Shown here one piece after another: positions 18,001-26,783 of a stretch of 64,000 nt of DNA (within the stretch, counting starts at the first letter, position 1; every line of letters begins with the position of its first letter). Made by a program: the position numbers and the translations under genes. The DNA comes from Pseudomonas guineae (GTDB lineage Bacteria; Pseudomonadota; Gammaproteobacteria; Pseudomonadales; Pseudomonadaceae): assembly GCF_900113745.1 (NCBI RefSeq), contig NZ_FOQL01000003.1, positions 372,001 through 436,000 on the forward strand, in the 5' to 3' direction. Below the pieces are notes generated by a model. That model searched no databases. It was not told the DNA's origin and was given only the letters and a program-made list of their open reading frames with translations.

Positions 18001-18762
18001 TTAGAACTGCACAACATTCAACGCGCCGGCAGGGCCGGACTCACCGCCACGCCCTGCCTGTCCAGGTTTGCCATCACGCGCGCCATCGGTGCTGTACAAC
18101 CAGCACCCCTTACTCATACCACCTTGACCAGCGGGCCCCGGTGCGCCCGGTTGACCACCGCTGCCACCGTCCACACGCACCTGCAATTGCTCAACCGGGA
18201 AGCCCTGCGGCACTTCCAGACGCACCTGTGCACCGGCGGCACCTGGCTGGCCGTCACCCCCATCTAAGCCATCGTGGCCACGACTGGCCTCACCCCAAGT
18301 GCATCCACCCGGCTCGCCATCGGCGCCGGCAAGCCCTGCATAACCAGGCGCACCCGCTCCACCGCGGGCATCCAGCACCAAGTTTTCGAAGGTCATAATT
18401 TGCAAGCGCACGCTTAGGTTGCGCCCTGGCAAGGCTGGCTTTTCAGCGCTGCCTTGGGCTCCACGCGCACTGATCTGCGCCCCACTGGCAATCTCTGCAG
18501 ACGCCACTTCGAGGCGCAGCACCTGCTCGCTAGGGGCAATCGCCAGGCGCGCCTCGCGACCCAAACGCAATTGCGTCACACGGATTTCAGTTAAACCAGC
18601 AGGAATCAACAAGGTGCCATGATCGGCAATGTCCAGACGGTCCAGCAGCAACACACTGGTATTGCTTGGCAGGCGCATGAACGCATGGGAATCGACTTCA
18701 ATCACAGCCTGGGCAAACGCCAGAGGGCTGAACAATGCCGCGAGAGCGAGTAGCTTATGCAT
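18001..18762 (-). CDS. Secreted glycine-rich, collagen-like protein
   Basis: A 253-residue protein with a clear signal peptide (cleavage near Ala-Phe-Ala-Gln-Ala). Residues ~20-135 are a beta-rich domain. The C-terminal part holds two Gly-X-Y-like segments, rich in Gly-Ala-Pro-Gly, Gly-Asp-Gly-Gln-Pro-Gly and Gly-Pro-Ala-Gly units, separated by a short Val/Gln-rich stretch. Each segment contains one cysteine beside tryptophan (Cys-Thr-Trp, Cys-Trp-Leu), which may form a disulfide. The repeats are irregular, so a real collagen triple helix is uncertain. The ATG at 18762 has GGAGG six bases upstream and overlaps the end of the DUF1145 gene by eight bases, implying coupling. Function unknown; a surface or matrix role is inference. 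Confidence 0.75.
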   Translation of the reverse strand: MHKLLALAALFSPLAFAQAVIEVDSHAFMRLPSNTSVLLLDRLDIADHGTLLIPAGLTEIRVTQLRLGREARLAIAPSEQVLRLEVASAEIASGAQISARGAQGSAEKPALPGRNLSVRLQIMTFENLVLDARGGAGAPGYAGLAGADGEPGGCTWGEASRGHDGLDGGDGQPGAAGAQVRLEVPQGFPVEQLQVRVDGGSGGQPGAPGPAGQGGMSKGCWLYSTDGARDGKPGQAGRGGESGPAGALNVVQF

Positions 18763-19072
18763 TTTCAGCCTCCATCTGCAGTGCTTCCTGCGGTTCGGCG
18801 ACGGTGGCGACAGCCACTTGCTCCGCTGGCAACCCAAGCAACTGAAAGATCCCGAAGAGCATGACATGTACACGCTCTTGAGCCGGCTTGGGGCAAGCGG
18901 CGATACGCGCGTTAAAAAACCACAGTTCCAGCGCATGAATCAGCAGGATAAAAGCGCCTGCACCATTAAGTAGCAGTGCAAAAGGTTGTGCGAAAGGCTG
19001 CAACAGGTTCGCCAATACGGCTCCCCAGAACAATGCAGTCAGACCCTTGCCCAACGTCAAAAATATCTTCAT
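18755..19072 (-). CDS. DUF1145 family membrane protein
   Basis: A 105-residue protein of the DUF1145 family: two hydrophobic helices in residues 5-50, a short loop with Cys-Pro-Lys-Pro-Ala-Gln-Glu-Arg, a third hydrophobic stretch, and an acidic C-terminal tail. It is probably an inner-membrane protein; nothing is known about its activity. The ribosome site is weak (GGGCGG-like). Its last codons overlap the start of the collagen-like gene, so both belong to one transcript. The operon sits downstream of the tandem OmpA genes. Confidence 0.8.
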   Translation of the reverse strand: MKIFLTLGKGLTALFWGAVLANLLQPFAQPFALLLNGAGAFILLIHALELWFFNARIAACPKPAQERVHVMLFGIFQLLGLPAEQVAVATVAEPQEALQMEAENA

Positions 19073-19260
19073 ACCCGCCCCAGCAGTTTTTTATTTCGCT
19101 GCACCATATCTGCTTTAGGGGTGTGCTGCCAGAAGACCAGTAAAAACCATGACGACTGCATGCCTTCATGGCTTTACTGGGTTGAAACTGCCCTATTATC
19201 AGCAGGCCCTTGTGAATCGACTCACAGGGTTCGCAAGGAACTGCCAGCGCGTCACATCAG

Positions 19261-19992
19261 TTATGGCTGCGCTTCAACTTCCGCTTCGACACGGCGATTG
19301 ATCGCCCGCCCGGATTCACTTGCGTTATCAGCAACCGGCTGCGACTCGCCATAGCCAACCGATGAAACTCTGCCGCTGTCAATGCCATGCTGTTGAACCA
19401 GCACATCACGCACCGCATTGGCACGCCGCTCAGACAGCCCTCGATTATAGGCATCGCTGCCTATCGCGTCGGTATGCCCTTCAACAGTGGTGGTGGTTTG
19501 TGGGTACTGCTTCATAAAGTCAGCAAGGCTTTTGATATCCGCCTGACTGCCTGCTTTGACATCAGATTTATTGAAATCGAACTTCACATCCAGCTCGACC
19601 CGAACTGTGTCGGCAACCTCAACGGGCTCTACTTCGACAGGCGTACTGGCATATTCTTTAATCGGACAGCCGTTAGTGTGAACCGGGGTATTAGACGGAG
19701 TTCCTAGGCAACGGTCGCGACGATCAAACACACCGTCGTCGTCTTCATCACCATCCTGGGCGTAGCAAATCAGCGTGCCAACGACCGCACCGGCCAAGGC
19801 TCCACCTGCTGCCCATGCTGAACTTTCGATTGCGCCCAGACCAGCACCGGCCAGACCGCCAATTACACTGCACAGGGGCCAGTTCCCTTGGTTGAGTGGC
19901 GCATCTCCCGTACTGGAAGTTGTGACGCAACCTGAAAGAACACTGCTGGCCAAGAGAATGGGGGCTAGCCCCATCATGGATCTAACTCTCAT
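19261..19992 (-). CDS. Glycine-zipper/OmpA lipoprotein with calcium-type repeat (copy 1)
   Basis: A 243-residue lipoprotein: Val-Leu-Ser-Gly-Cys places the lipid at Cys22. It continues with a glycine-zipper segment (about 43-75), then an acidic Asp-Gly-Asp-Glu-Asp-Asp-Asp-Gly-Val-Phe-Asp run with two nearby cysteines that resembles a thrombospondin type-3 calcium repeat (about 80-112), and an OmpA-C domain with Gly-His-Thr-Asp-Ala and Asn-Arg-Arg-Val-Glu. The protein should anchor the outer membrane to peptidoglycan. GGAG lies upstream of the ATG. It is a close paralogue of the next gene, from which it differs mainly by the acidic insert, so the pair arose by tandem duplication. Confidence 0.88.
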   Translation of the reverse strand: MRVRSMMGLAPILLASSVLSGCVTTSSTGDAPLNQGNWPLCSVIGGLAGAGLGAIESSAWAAGGALAGAVVGTLICYAQDGDEDDDGVFDRRDRCLGTPSNTPVHTNGCPIKEYASTPVEVEPVEVADTVRVELDVKFDFNKSDVKAGSQADIKSLADFMKQYPQTTTTVEGHTDAIGSDAYNRGLSERRANAVRDVLVQQHGIDSGRVSSVGYGESQPVADNASESGRAINRRVEAEVEAQP

Positions 19993-20060
19993 GGCACGAA
20001 TCTCCTGTTTTGCCGGCTACTGCCGGTAACTAGGAGTAAAGACCTACCCTTCAAACTGCA

Positions 20061-20087
20061 CAAGCCAGACCCTAAGAGTCTGGCTTG
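20061..20087. terminator. Hairpin between the tandem OmpA genes
   Basis: A 10-bp inverted repeat (CAAGCCAGAC at 20061-20070, complement at 20078-20087) with a 7-base loop, about 30 bases downstream of the second OmpA gene. The T-rich side lies on the plus strand, so efficiency for the minus-strand transcript is uncertain. Confidence 0.55.
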
Positions 20088-20116
20088 TTTTCTTCAAGCA
20101 GCCTTGAATCAAACAA

Positions 20117-20743
20117 TCAAGGACGTGCTTCTACTTCTGCTTCTACGCGACGGTTGACGGCGCGACCGTCAGCATTAGCGTTGTCCGCAACCGGACGGGT
20201 CTCGCCATAGCCCACAGCGTTGACACGGTTACTGCCTACGCCGTACTGATTAACCAGTACATCACGCACGGCATTGGCGCGACGTTCGGACAAAGTCTGG
20301 TTGTAGGCATCGCTACCCACAGCGTCCGTATGACCTTCAACCACGGTGGTGGTTTGTGGATATTGCGTCAGGAAGTCAGCCAGGTTCTTGATATCGCCAT
20401 AGCTTTCAGGCTTAACCTGAGCCTTGTCGAAGTCGAACTTGACGTCCAGTTCTACCCGCACAGCCTCAGCCGGCTCAGCCATCACCGGCTCTTCCATCAC
20501 TTCTTCAACCATGACAACTTGCTCTTCGCCGGCGCCATGCACCCAGCAATAAGCGGCCGCCATACCGGCACCAACTAGTGCACCACCGCCAGCCCAGGTA
20601 GAGCTTTCAATAGCACCCAGAGCAGCACCGCCCACACCGCCAACCGCGGCACAAGTTGGCCAATCCGTTTTCTGCAGGCCGGCGCAACCGGTTAATAAGC
20701 TACTCGCGACAATAAGGGGTAATGCTTTCCTGGTGATGCTCAT
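20117..20743 (-). CDS. Glycine-zipper/OmpA lipoprotein (copy 2)
   Basis: A 208-residue lipoprotein with Leu-Leu-Thr-Gly-Cys (Cys20 lipidated), a glycine-zipper stretch (about 33-65), a short glutamate/valine-rich linker and an OmpA-C domain. The C-terminal ~110 residues are almost identical to the neighbouring gene at 19.3-20.0 kb, including Val-Glu-Gly-His-Thr-Asp-Ala and Val-Gly-Tyr-Gly-Glu. It lacks the acidic calcium-type repeat of its partner. GGAG precedes the ATG by eight bases. The hairpin after its stop suggests that each paralogue may be transcribed separately. Confidence 0.9.
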   Translation of the reverse strand: MSITRKALPLIVASSLLTGCAGLQKTDWPTCAAVGGVGGAALGAIESSTWAGGGALVGAGMAAAYCWVHGAGEEQVVMVEEVMEEPVMAEPAEAVRVELDVKFDFDKAQVKPESYGDIKNLADFLTQYPQTTTVVEGHTDAVGSDAYNQTLSERRANAVRDVLVNQYGVGSNRVNAVGYGETRPVADNANADGRAVNRRVEAEVEARP

Positions 20744-20906
20744 ATGTAAGTCTCCAATTGATAAATCGGTAAAAACCGATACTGCAAAGTAAAGACGCCA
20801 GTAACAAAATGCGCCAGAGGATATACAAACACATTAGTTGCACGATCCACACTAGGCCACTCTGCCGCTGCACGTTAGTCTTCACGTACTAAAGCGAGGA
20901 TCTTAC

Positions 20907-21404
20907 ATGCCTGCAACCCCTTCATCTCGAACCCCCCAGCAAGCCCTTGCAGCACTCCTGGCGCGCTACATGCCAGAGCGCCTGCTAGTAGTTGGTAACC
21001 GCGGATTACCTGCGATTGATGCATTTAGCCAAGCCCACCCAGGCTGTCAAATTACTCAAATAGAGGCTGGAGCACTGCCCGACGATGTGGCCGCGCAACG
21101 TTTCGATCTGGCTCTGATCGTCGATTGCCTTGAGCATTTACCGAAACGTGCAGGGCTGGAATTGCTTGGTGGCATTCGCAACCTGAATGCCAGCCGTATG
21201 GTTGTACTGGTCGACCTGCAGGCTTGCGATTGGCAAGAAACAGACTTTTTTGCCCTGGCCCTGCAGGCCAGCGAGAGCTTCCAGCGTGACGAGCAAATAC
21301 TCAACCTGTTCACTTACGACCTGCTCGATTACAAGCAAGTACCTGACTGGCTAAATGCTAAATTTTGGGCCAACCCAGAGAATTTTGGAAAGTACTGGTG
21401 GTAA
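20907..21404 (+). CDS. Conserved Pseudomonas protein (DUF6231-like), degenerate methyltransferase-like fold
   Basis: A 165-residue soluble protein. It has a Rossmann-like pattern: Arg-Leu-Leu-Val-Val-Gly-Asn-Arg-Gly (about 24-32), then [14 protein letters not shown] (about 71-84), the latter recalling SAM-dependent methyltransferases. The glycine-rich loop is incomplete and no acidic SAM ligand is obvious, so activity is doubtful. The C-terminus carries the Leu-Phe-Thr-Tyr-Asp-Leu and [12 protein letters not shown] block. GAGG precedes the ATG. It is 4 bases before the YchJ-type gene and likely co-transcribed with it. Confidence 0.75.
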   Translation: MPATPSSRTPQQALAALLARYMPERLLVVGNRGLPAIDAFSQAHPGCQITQIEAGALPDDVAAQRFDLALIVDCLEHLPKRAGLELLGGIRNLNASRMVVLVDLQACDWQETDFFALALQASESFQRDEQILNLFTYDLLDYKQVPDWLNAKFWANPENFGKYWW

Positions 21405-21408
21405 ACCC

Positions 21409-21882
21409 ATGAACAGCGCGGCCTGCCCCTGCGGCAGTGGTCAATTGCTAACGCTTTGCTGCGACCGCTATCACGCAGGTACTCCGCCGCCCAGCGCAGA
21501 GGCCTTGATGCGTTCGCGCTACAGTGCTTACGCTCTGGGGTTGGTCAATTATTTGGTGCACAGCACCCTGCCAGCCCAGCAAGCCAGCCTCGACCAACAG
21601 GCGATTCTCGCCTGGAGCCTTAGCAGCACATGGCTTGGGCTTGAGGTCAATCAGACACAGCTAATTAAAGGTGAACCCCAGCACGCTTATGTCACCTTTA
21701 CCGCACGCTGGCGTGACGAAAACGGCGAACATAGCCATCGCGAGCGCTCGGCATTCGTACGCAATAACGGCAACTGGTATTTCATTGATCCAACTGTCGA
21801 GATCAAGCTCGAGCGCAATGACCCATGCCCTTGCAACAGCGGATTGAAGTTCAAAAAATGCTGTGCGGGCTATTTTCCATAG
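21409..21882 (+). CDS. UPF0225/YchJ-family SEC-C protein
   Basis: A 157-residue protein of the UPF0225 (YchJ) family. The N-terminus has Cys-Pro-Cys-Gly-Ser-Gly and a Cys-Cys pair, and the C-terminus a SEC-C motif (Asn-Asp-Pro-Cys-Pro-Cys...Lys-Lys-Cys-Cys), so there are two zinc-binding knuckles around a central NTF2-like domain. The region [10 protein letters not shown] (about 32-41) is the family signature. Function is unknown; zinc-dependent protein interaction is the usual suggestion. The ATG at 21409, shortly after the stop of the preceding gene, gives the proper family length. Confidence 0.88.
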   Translation: MNSAACPCGSGQLLTLCCDRYHAGTPPPSAEALMRSRYSAYALGLVNYLVHSTLPAQQASLDQQAILAWSLSSTWLGLEVNQTQLIKGEPQHAYVTFTARWRDENGEHSHRERSAFVRNNGNWYFIDPTVEIKLERNDPCPCNSGLKFKKCCAGYFP

Positions 21883-21940
21883 CACTGAAGCGGACTATTC
21901 GCGCAGAGGCAACGAGCTGTTGCGCCCTGCGCCACGCATA

Positions 21941-22510
21941 CTAATCCTGCAGCTTCAGATGAGAGATATCGGGCGGAGGCCCGGCTGGGGCTTTTTTTGC
22001 CTCGCCCATATCACTGCCGGGCGGGGCCAAACTGAGCTGCGATAAATCCAGCATAGGAACAGCCGCCTGCGGCTTATCGTCCTGCACATCATCCCCCAGC
22101 GGGGCGATGCCAAAATCCGGCGCATCTACCTCAGCAAATGCAGCCATGTACTCATCGCGCGGCGCAACCTGCAACCGCCCCGCAGGCGGGCTGCTAGCCG
22201 CAGCTTTAACCGGCGAAACGACCGGCGCGGAAATGGGCGTAGATACAGGCGCAGCGGTTAATTCAATTTCTTCGATCTCTTCGTCGATACAGGTCACTTC
22301 GGCCACAGCCCCGGCACGCTCCAACGCCGAGCGGTACTTCTCAGCACCAGCCGCATCCAGGTTGCTTTTAATCACGATGCGCCGCCCAGAAAACAACAAC
22401 GCCACACGTTGCTCATCGGCTTGAAACAGCTTGGCCACGTTGGCCTTTACCAACGCCAGCTGAGCCCCCGAAACCAATTGCGCACTAAAGGCAATTTCGT
22501 AGCGAGCCAT
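21941..22510 (-). CDS. Conserved hypothetical Pseudomonas protein
   Basis: A 189-residue protein that I do not recognise by function. Residues 1-80 form a compact domain with Tyr-Glu-Ile-Ala-Phe-Ser-Ala-Gln-Leu-Val and Phe-Ser-Gly-Arg-Arg-Ile-Val-Ile-Lys, a beta-alpha pattern. Residues ~95-189 are proline/alanine-rich and acidic, probably disordered, ending in Ile-Ser-His-Leu-Lys-Leu-Gln-Asp. A similar Asp-Leu-Ser-Gln-Leu-Ser-Leu-Ala motif nearby suggests two short repeats in the tail. The ATG at 22510 is used because GGAG is seven bases upstream; the ATG at 22516 is too close. It is divergent from the LEA-type gene. No signal peptide. Confidence 0.65.
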   Translation of the reverse strand: MARYEIAFSAQLVSGAQLALVKANVAKLFQADEQRVALLFSGRRIVIKSNLDAAGAEKYRSALERAGAVAEVTCIDEEIEEIELTAAPVSTPISAPVVSPVKAAASSPPAGRLQVAPRDEYMAAFAEVDAPDFGIAPLGDDVQDDKPQAAVPMLDLSQLSLAPPGSDMGEAKKAPAGPPPDISHLKLQD

Positions 22511-22622
22511 GGTCATACTCCTGTCCTATTCAGTGCTCAGTATGGCGCAGGTTTTTTTACCGCCACAACAGGTGGCAGCCAAGCACTTGCTTGTTACACT
22601 GACGCGTCAACCGGAGTAAGCA

Positions 22623-23120
22623 ATGTTTTATCAGGCGCAAACGATAAGAATTCTCAGCCTATTGCTATTTTTTGGTCTATCTTCGGCCCTCGGTGGTTGT
22701 TCCTCTTGGTCATCAGGCGACTTTAAAGACCCTGAGGTCCGCTTGGTCAACGTCGATGTGGTCAAGGCTAGACTGCTGGAGCAGCATTTCATGTTGCGCT
22801 TTCGTATCGACAACCCCAATAACTTCAGCCTGCCGGTGCGCGGGCTGGACTACATCGTGCATCTGAATCAGGTAAAGCTGGCTGAAGGCGAATCGAATGC
22901 CTCCTTCACCGTGCCGGCCCACGGCCACTACAGTTTCAACGTTCCGGTCCGTACTAACCTCTGGCGACACCTGCGGCAGATCGTCAAAGCGCTAGACAGA
23001 CCTGACGAACCCATCCCCTATCGATTGCAAGGCGCAGTGAAAACCGGCTGGTTGTTCGGACGGAGCGTGCACATGTCGCGCAATGGCGAGATAATTCCCG
23101 GCAATTACCTCCAGGAGTAA
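22623..23120 (+). CDS. LEA14-like lipoprotein
   Basis: A 165-residue lipoprotein with a hydrophobic signal and Ala-Leu-Gly-Gly-Cys (Cys26 lipidated). The mature part has the late-embryogenesis-abundant type 2 (LEA14/WHy) pattern: [10 protein letters not shown], then [14 protein letters not shown]. These beta-sandwich proteins are linked to desiccation or stress in other organisms; a role here is unproven. GGAG is six bases upstream of the ATG. It is the first of three closely spaced plus-strand genes (next start 5 bases after its stop). Confidence 0.85.
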   Translation: MFYQAQTIRILSLLLFFGLSSALGGCSSWSSGDFKDPEVRLVNVDVVKARLLEQHFMLRFRIDNPNNFSLPVRGLDYIVHLNQVKLAEGESNASFTVPAHGHYSFNVPVRTNLWRHLRQIVKALDRPDEPIPYRLQGAVKTGWLFGRSVHMSRNGEIIPGNYLQE

Positions 23121-23125
23121 CTCGC

Positions 23126-23341
23126 ATGACCCAGCAAGAACACGTTCACGGTCCTGACTGCACCCACGATCACGACCATAGCCACGACCATAGCCACGAC
23201 CATGATCATGGACACGTACATGGGCCCGATTGCAATCATGGCCACCACGAGCCTGCGCGCAACGCTCTTAAAGACGTTGGCCGCAATGACCCTTGCCCTT
23301 GCGGCAGCCAGAAGAAATTCAAAAAATGCCACGGCGCGTAA
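23126..23341 (+). CDS. Histidine-rich SEC-C metal-binding protein
   Basis: A 71-residue protein. Residues 6-41 contain mostly His and Asp, including two copies of His-Val-His-Gly-Pro-Asp-Cys-X-His (6-14 and 30-38) flanking a His-Asp repeat. The C-terminus is a SEC-C zinc knuckle (Asn-Asp-Pro-Cys-Pro-Cys-Gly at 54-60, Lys-Lys-Cys-His at 66-69). The protein can clearly bind divalent metals; storage, delivery or nickel/zinc buffering is inference. CAGGAG precedes the ATG. It sits between the LEA14-like and DUF2489 genes in one operon. It is half the length of most SEC-C proteins. Confidence 0.85.
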   Translation: MTQQEHVHGPDCTHDHDHSHDHSHDHDHGHVHGPDCNHGHHEPARNALKDVGRNDPCPCGSQKKFKKCHGA

Positions 23342-23348
23342 GCCTGCG

Positions 23349-23804
23349 ATGAATAACCTCAACTTGCTCGTACTGATCGCAAGCGGCGTACTGATTACCG
23401 CACTGGCGCTTTACGCACTGCAGCTGTGGCGTCGCGTCTGGAGCAAGGAAAAAGCGCAAGCCGAAGCGATCACTTCGCAACGCGAACGCATCGCTGGCGA
23501 TTTACGCATCCTCGCTAGTAGCTTGCTCGATGGCCAGCTACCGCTGATCGAGGGCGCGATTCGGATCAAAGTACTGCTGGATAACTTCGACAGCAGCCTC
23601 AGCCAGAATCAGCACTGTGAGGTTTTTCATCAGTTGTTTGCGGCAACCACCCAAGTGCCAACCCACGCCGAGTGGAAAGCCCTGGAGAAAAGCGTGCGCC
23701 GCCAACATGAGCAGCACTTCAGCGAACTGGAGTTGCAGCACAAGGCGGCGGCTCGCGCCGCTGCCCGCTGGCTACTCGACGAAGCCCTGCCGCCAGCCCG
23801 ATAA
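23349..23804 (+). CDS. DUF2489 family membrane-anchored protein
   Basis: A 151-residue protein with one N-terminal membrane helix (about 5-25) and a charged, helical cytoplasmic or periplasmic domain. The pattern Glu-Arg-Ile-Ala-Gly-Asp-Leu-Arg-Ile-Leu-Ala and Leu-Ile-Glu-Gly-Ala-Ile-Arg-Ile-Lys-Val-Leu-Leu-Asp fits DUF2489. Longer in-frame starts overlap the preceding histidine-rich gene in another frame and are rejected. The ATG has only a weak ribosome site, so translation probably depends on coupling to the upstream gene, 7 bases away. Function unknown. Confidence 0.8.
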   Translation: MNNLNLLVLIASGVLITALALYALQLWRRVWSKEKAQAEAITSQRERIAGDLRILASSLLDGQLPLIEGAIRIKVLLDNFDSSLSQNQHCEVFHQLFAATTQVPTHAEWKALEKSVRRQHEQHFSELELQHKAAARAAARWLLDEALPPAR

Positions 23805-23944
23805 AACGCCTGATTTAACCCGCCATGCGCCTTGTCAGGGGCATGGCCGCTGGCTAACGTAGTGGGTCCGTACCTGAACGTCGTCGCACTTGCCGGAAGG
23901 CGCCACTTCACTCAATCGGTTTCCATCCGCAAGGAGCCAGCTGC

Positions 23945-26482
23945 ATGCTAGCGCGCGCGATACGCCCCATGGCTCATCTCAGCCTCGCCGCCATACTGAC
24001 GGCAGCAGTCGCACTGAGTGGCTGCCAGTCATTCCTGAGCAGCCGCTTCGGCGACAGCGTACCCCCGGATCAAGGTATCGAGAGGGTCAAAGGTCTGGCT
24101 CAAAGCGTGGTAATACGCCGTAACCCGTTAGGCATGCCGCTGATCGAAACCAACACATTCCATGACGCCCTGTTCGCCCTAGGCTATGTGCACGCCAGTG
24201 ACCGCCTGAGCCAAATGGTTGGCCTGCGCTTAATGGCCGAAGGCCGTCTGGCCGAAATGGCTGGTCCAGGCGTACTGGAAATGGACCGCTTCATGCGCGC
24301 GGTCAACCTGAAAAAAAGCGCTGAGGTGCTCTACAGCAACACTTCTCCGCGGATAAAACGCTTCTTCGAGGTTTATGCACGCGGGGTCAACGCCTATCTG
24401 TTCCGCTACCGCGACAGACTACCAATGGACCTGGCCGAATCCGGCTATCGTCCGGCGTACTGGAAAGCCGAAGACTCGGCTCTGGTGTTTTGCCTGCTGA
24501 ATTTCGGTCTTTCAGTGAACCTGCAAGAAGAAATCGCCGCACTGGTACTCGCGCAAAAAGTCGGCAGCGAGCAACTCGCCTGGCTGCTACCGACCTACCC
24601 CGACGAACCCTTACCACTCGAAGAGGCCGACAAGCTTAAGGGGCTCAAGCTCAATGGTCAGCTGGCGGGCCTAAGCGCGGTCAGTGAAGCCGTCAGCCAA
24701 TTTGCCGATGCGCACATGCTCGGCGTAGCCGCGTCTAACAACTGGGCCTTCGCTCCTCAGCGTACGCGCAGCGGCAAAAGCTTACTGGCCAACGACACCC
24801 ACTTGCCACTGTCGATGCCATCCGTGTGGAATTTTGTACAGATCCGCTCACCCAAATACCAAGCCGCCGGCGTCTCAATTGCTGGCGTACCCGCTATCGT
24901 AGCGGGCTTCAATGGCAAGCTAGGCTGGGGCATGACCATGGTCATGGGCGATAATCAGGATTTATTTCTTGAGCAAGTCAGACGCCAGAATGGCCGCCTG
25001 CACTACCTCGCTGACGGCAAATGGCTGCCCGCGCAAGAGCGTCAAGAGACCTTCTTCATCAAAGGGCAGCGGCCAATCCGCGAGACCATTTTCGAAACCC
25101 GCCATGGCCCACTGTTGAATTCGGTACTGGGTGGGCGCAAACACAAGCTGCAGCCTATGCAGCTGAACAGCGGCTATGGCCTGGCACTGAAAACCACCCC
25201 ATTCGAAGCAGACCAGACCCTCGATGCCTTCTTCGACCTGTCGCGCGCGCAGTCGGTCGAGCAGGCCTTTGAGGCCACCCGTGAAATCCGCGCCATGCCG
25301 CTGAATATCGTCTTCGCTGATGCGCAACATATAGGCTGGCAAGTGACCGGGCGCTTCCCCAATCGCCGCGCGGGCCTAGGTCTGATGCCCTCACCCGGCT
25401 GGGATAGCCAGTACGAATGGGATGGCTTCGCCGATCCCATGCTGCACCCCTACGATCAGGACCCGCCGCAAGGCTGGCTAGGCACCGCAAACCAGCGTAC
25501 GGTACCGCGCGGATATGGCATGCAGCTGTCCAACTCTTGGTTCTACCCAGAACGCGCCGAGCGTATAGCTCAGCTAGCCGCTACCGGTCGACATGACAGC
25601 CAGAGCATGATCGCCATGCAGTACGACCAGACCTCGCCCTTTGCCGCCAAGCTGCAAAACATGTTTAGCGCTCCAGGCATGGCCGAGGGTCTAAAAGCCG
25701 CTATCGACTCCATGCCAGCTGCAGACCGTAACAAAGCCCGTGAAGCGCACAGCCGACTGCTGAAATTCGATGGCAAGATGGCCGCCACCTCGGCAGATGC
25801 CGCGTTGTACAGCGCCTTCCTTTATCAGAGCGCGCGGGAAACTTTCCTCGACGAACTGGGCCCGGAAAATACACCGGCCTGGAAGGCATTCGTCGAAACC
25901 GCCAACAGTTCCTACTCCGCTCAGGCGGACCACTTGCTGGGCCGTGAAGACAGCCCCTTCTGGAACGATCGCAGCACCGCGCAGCAAGAAGACAAACCGA
26001 CCATCCTGGCGCGCAGCCTGGCAGGCGCAGTCACGCTACTGGAAAGCAAGCTGGGCGTTGAACGCAGCGCCTGGCAGTGGGGCAAGTTGCACACCTACAA
26101 CTGGACAACCGAAACCAGCCAACTTGCGCCGTACATGAGCGCCAGCCAGCGCAGTAGCATCAATGCCATCAAGGGCTATCTGGATCGCGGCCCTTACCCG
26201 GCAGGCGGCGATCACAGCACGCTGAATGTGGCGGCATATAACTGGGGCGAGAACTTCGACACTTGGTTGATTCCCGCCATGCGCATCGTCGTCGACTTCG
26301 GCCGCGAGGAACCGCTGATCGGCCTTAACAGCTCAGGGCAATCCGGCAACCCAGCTAGCAAACACTACGCCGACGGTATCGATGCCTGGCTCAAGGGCAG
26401 CTACATGAGCTTTCCCTTTCAGCCACGCAATCTCGACAAGGTGTATGGCAACAAGCGCTTGCTGCTGATGCCAGCGAACTAA
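23945..26482 (+). CDS. quiP: Acyl-homoserine lactone acylase QuiP (penicillin acylase family)
   Basis: An 845-residue Ntn-hydrolase precursor. Family members are cleaved into alpha and beta subunits, and the beta N-terminus is the catalytic serine; here it is Ser264 in Ala-Ala-Ser-Asn-Asn-Trp-Ala. The sequence closely tracks P. aeruginosa QuiP as I remember it (Gly-Met-Pro-Leu-Ile-Glu near residue 60, [16 protein letters not shown]). QuiP removes the acyl chain from long-chain AHLs and so quenches quorum signals. An N-terminal export signal with Ala-Leu-Ser-Gly-Cys (Cys27) could also be a lipobox. AAGGAG precedes the ATG; a terminator follows 100 bases after the stop. Confidence 0.93.
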   Translation: MLARAIRPMAHLSLAAILTAAVALSGCQSFLSSRFGDSVPPDQGIERVKGLAQSVVIRRNPLGMPLIETNTFHDALFALGYVHASDRLSQMVGLRLMAEGRLAEMAGPGVLEMDRFMRAVNLKKSAEVLYSNTSPRIKRFFEVYARGVNAYLFRYRDRLPMDLAESGYRPAYWKAEDSALVFCLLNFGLSVNLQEEIAALVLAQKVGSEQLAWLLPTYPDEPLPLEEADKLKGLKLNGQLAGLSAVSEAVSQFADAHMLGVAASNNWAFAPQRTRSGKSLLANDTHLPLSMPSVWNFVQIRSPKYQAAGVSIAGVPAIVAGFNGKLGWGMTMVMGDNQDLFLEQVRRQNGRLHYLADGKWLPAQERQETFFIKGQRPIRETIFETRHGPLLNSVLGGRKHKLQPMQLNSGYGLALKTTPFEADQTLDAFFDLSRAQSVEQAFEATREIRAMPLNIVFADAQHIGWQVTGRFPNRRAGLGLMPSPGWDSQYEWDGFADPMLHPYDQDPPQGWLGTANQRTVPRGYGMQLSNSWFYPERAERIAQLAATGRHDSQSMIAMQYDQTSPFAAKLQNMFSAPGMAEGLKAAIDSMPAADRNKAREAHSRLLKFDGKMAATSADAALYSAFLYQSARETFLDELGPENTPAWKAFVETANSSYSAQADHLLGREDSPFWNDRSTAQQEDKPTILARSLAGAVTLLESKLGVERSAWQWGKLHTYNWTTETSQLAPYMSASQRSSINAIKGYLDRGPYPAGGDHSTLNVAAYNWGENFDTWLIPAMRIVVDFGREEPLIGLNSSGQSGNPASKHYADGIDAWLKGSYMSFPFQPRNLDKVYGNKRLLLMPAN

Positions 26483-26783
26483 AGCGAAGCCGCACATGAA
26501 TGACCGCTCGTCGGTAGTTACTGAACCAATCCAACAACTGCCGCTCTGACAAAGTGGACTTACTCCACACATCATCGTTTTAGGGCGCTTCTAGCGCCCT
26601 TTCTTTTGCCTGCGATTTAGCTTCGACACATTAGTTAGCGTATCCAAGCACCTCTAGCGTGCACTTCACAGCCACTTCAACGTAAGCTTTACGCATTCTG
26701 CTAACGCTTGCTGCCTTACAGCCGGGTATACCTGCCGTGTGACTGCACAAGCCATGTGTTCTGCTCCCAGTGAGGACGTTGAA
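26483..26783. other. Intergenic: quiP terminator and nadE upstream region
   Basis: This gap of about 300 bases contains the quiP terminator and the presumed nadE promoter. A near-palindrome CGTAAGCTTTACG (around 26682) is visible, but I cannot place convincing promoter boxes. No gene seen. Confidence 0.4.
26582..26604 (+). terminator. Intrinsic terminator of quiP
   Basis: An 8-bp stem (AGGGCGCT at 26582-26589, complement at 26593-26600) with a three-base loop, followed by TTCTTTT. It is oriented for the plus-strand quiP transcript. Confidence 0.85.

Noticed and set aside
18001..18762. Reading the glycine-rich protein as a PE_PGRS-type or antifreeze repeat
   Set aside because: Glycine spacing is irregular and closer to Gly-X-Y with Pro; signal peptide and context fit a collagen-like secreted protein better.
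23202..23348. Longer N-terminus for the DUF2489 protein
   Set aside because: The extra 49 residues are an out-of-frame reading of the histidine-rich SEC-C gene.
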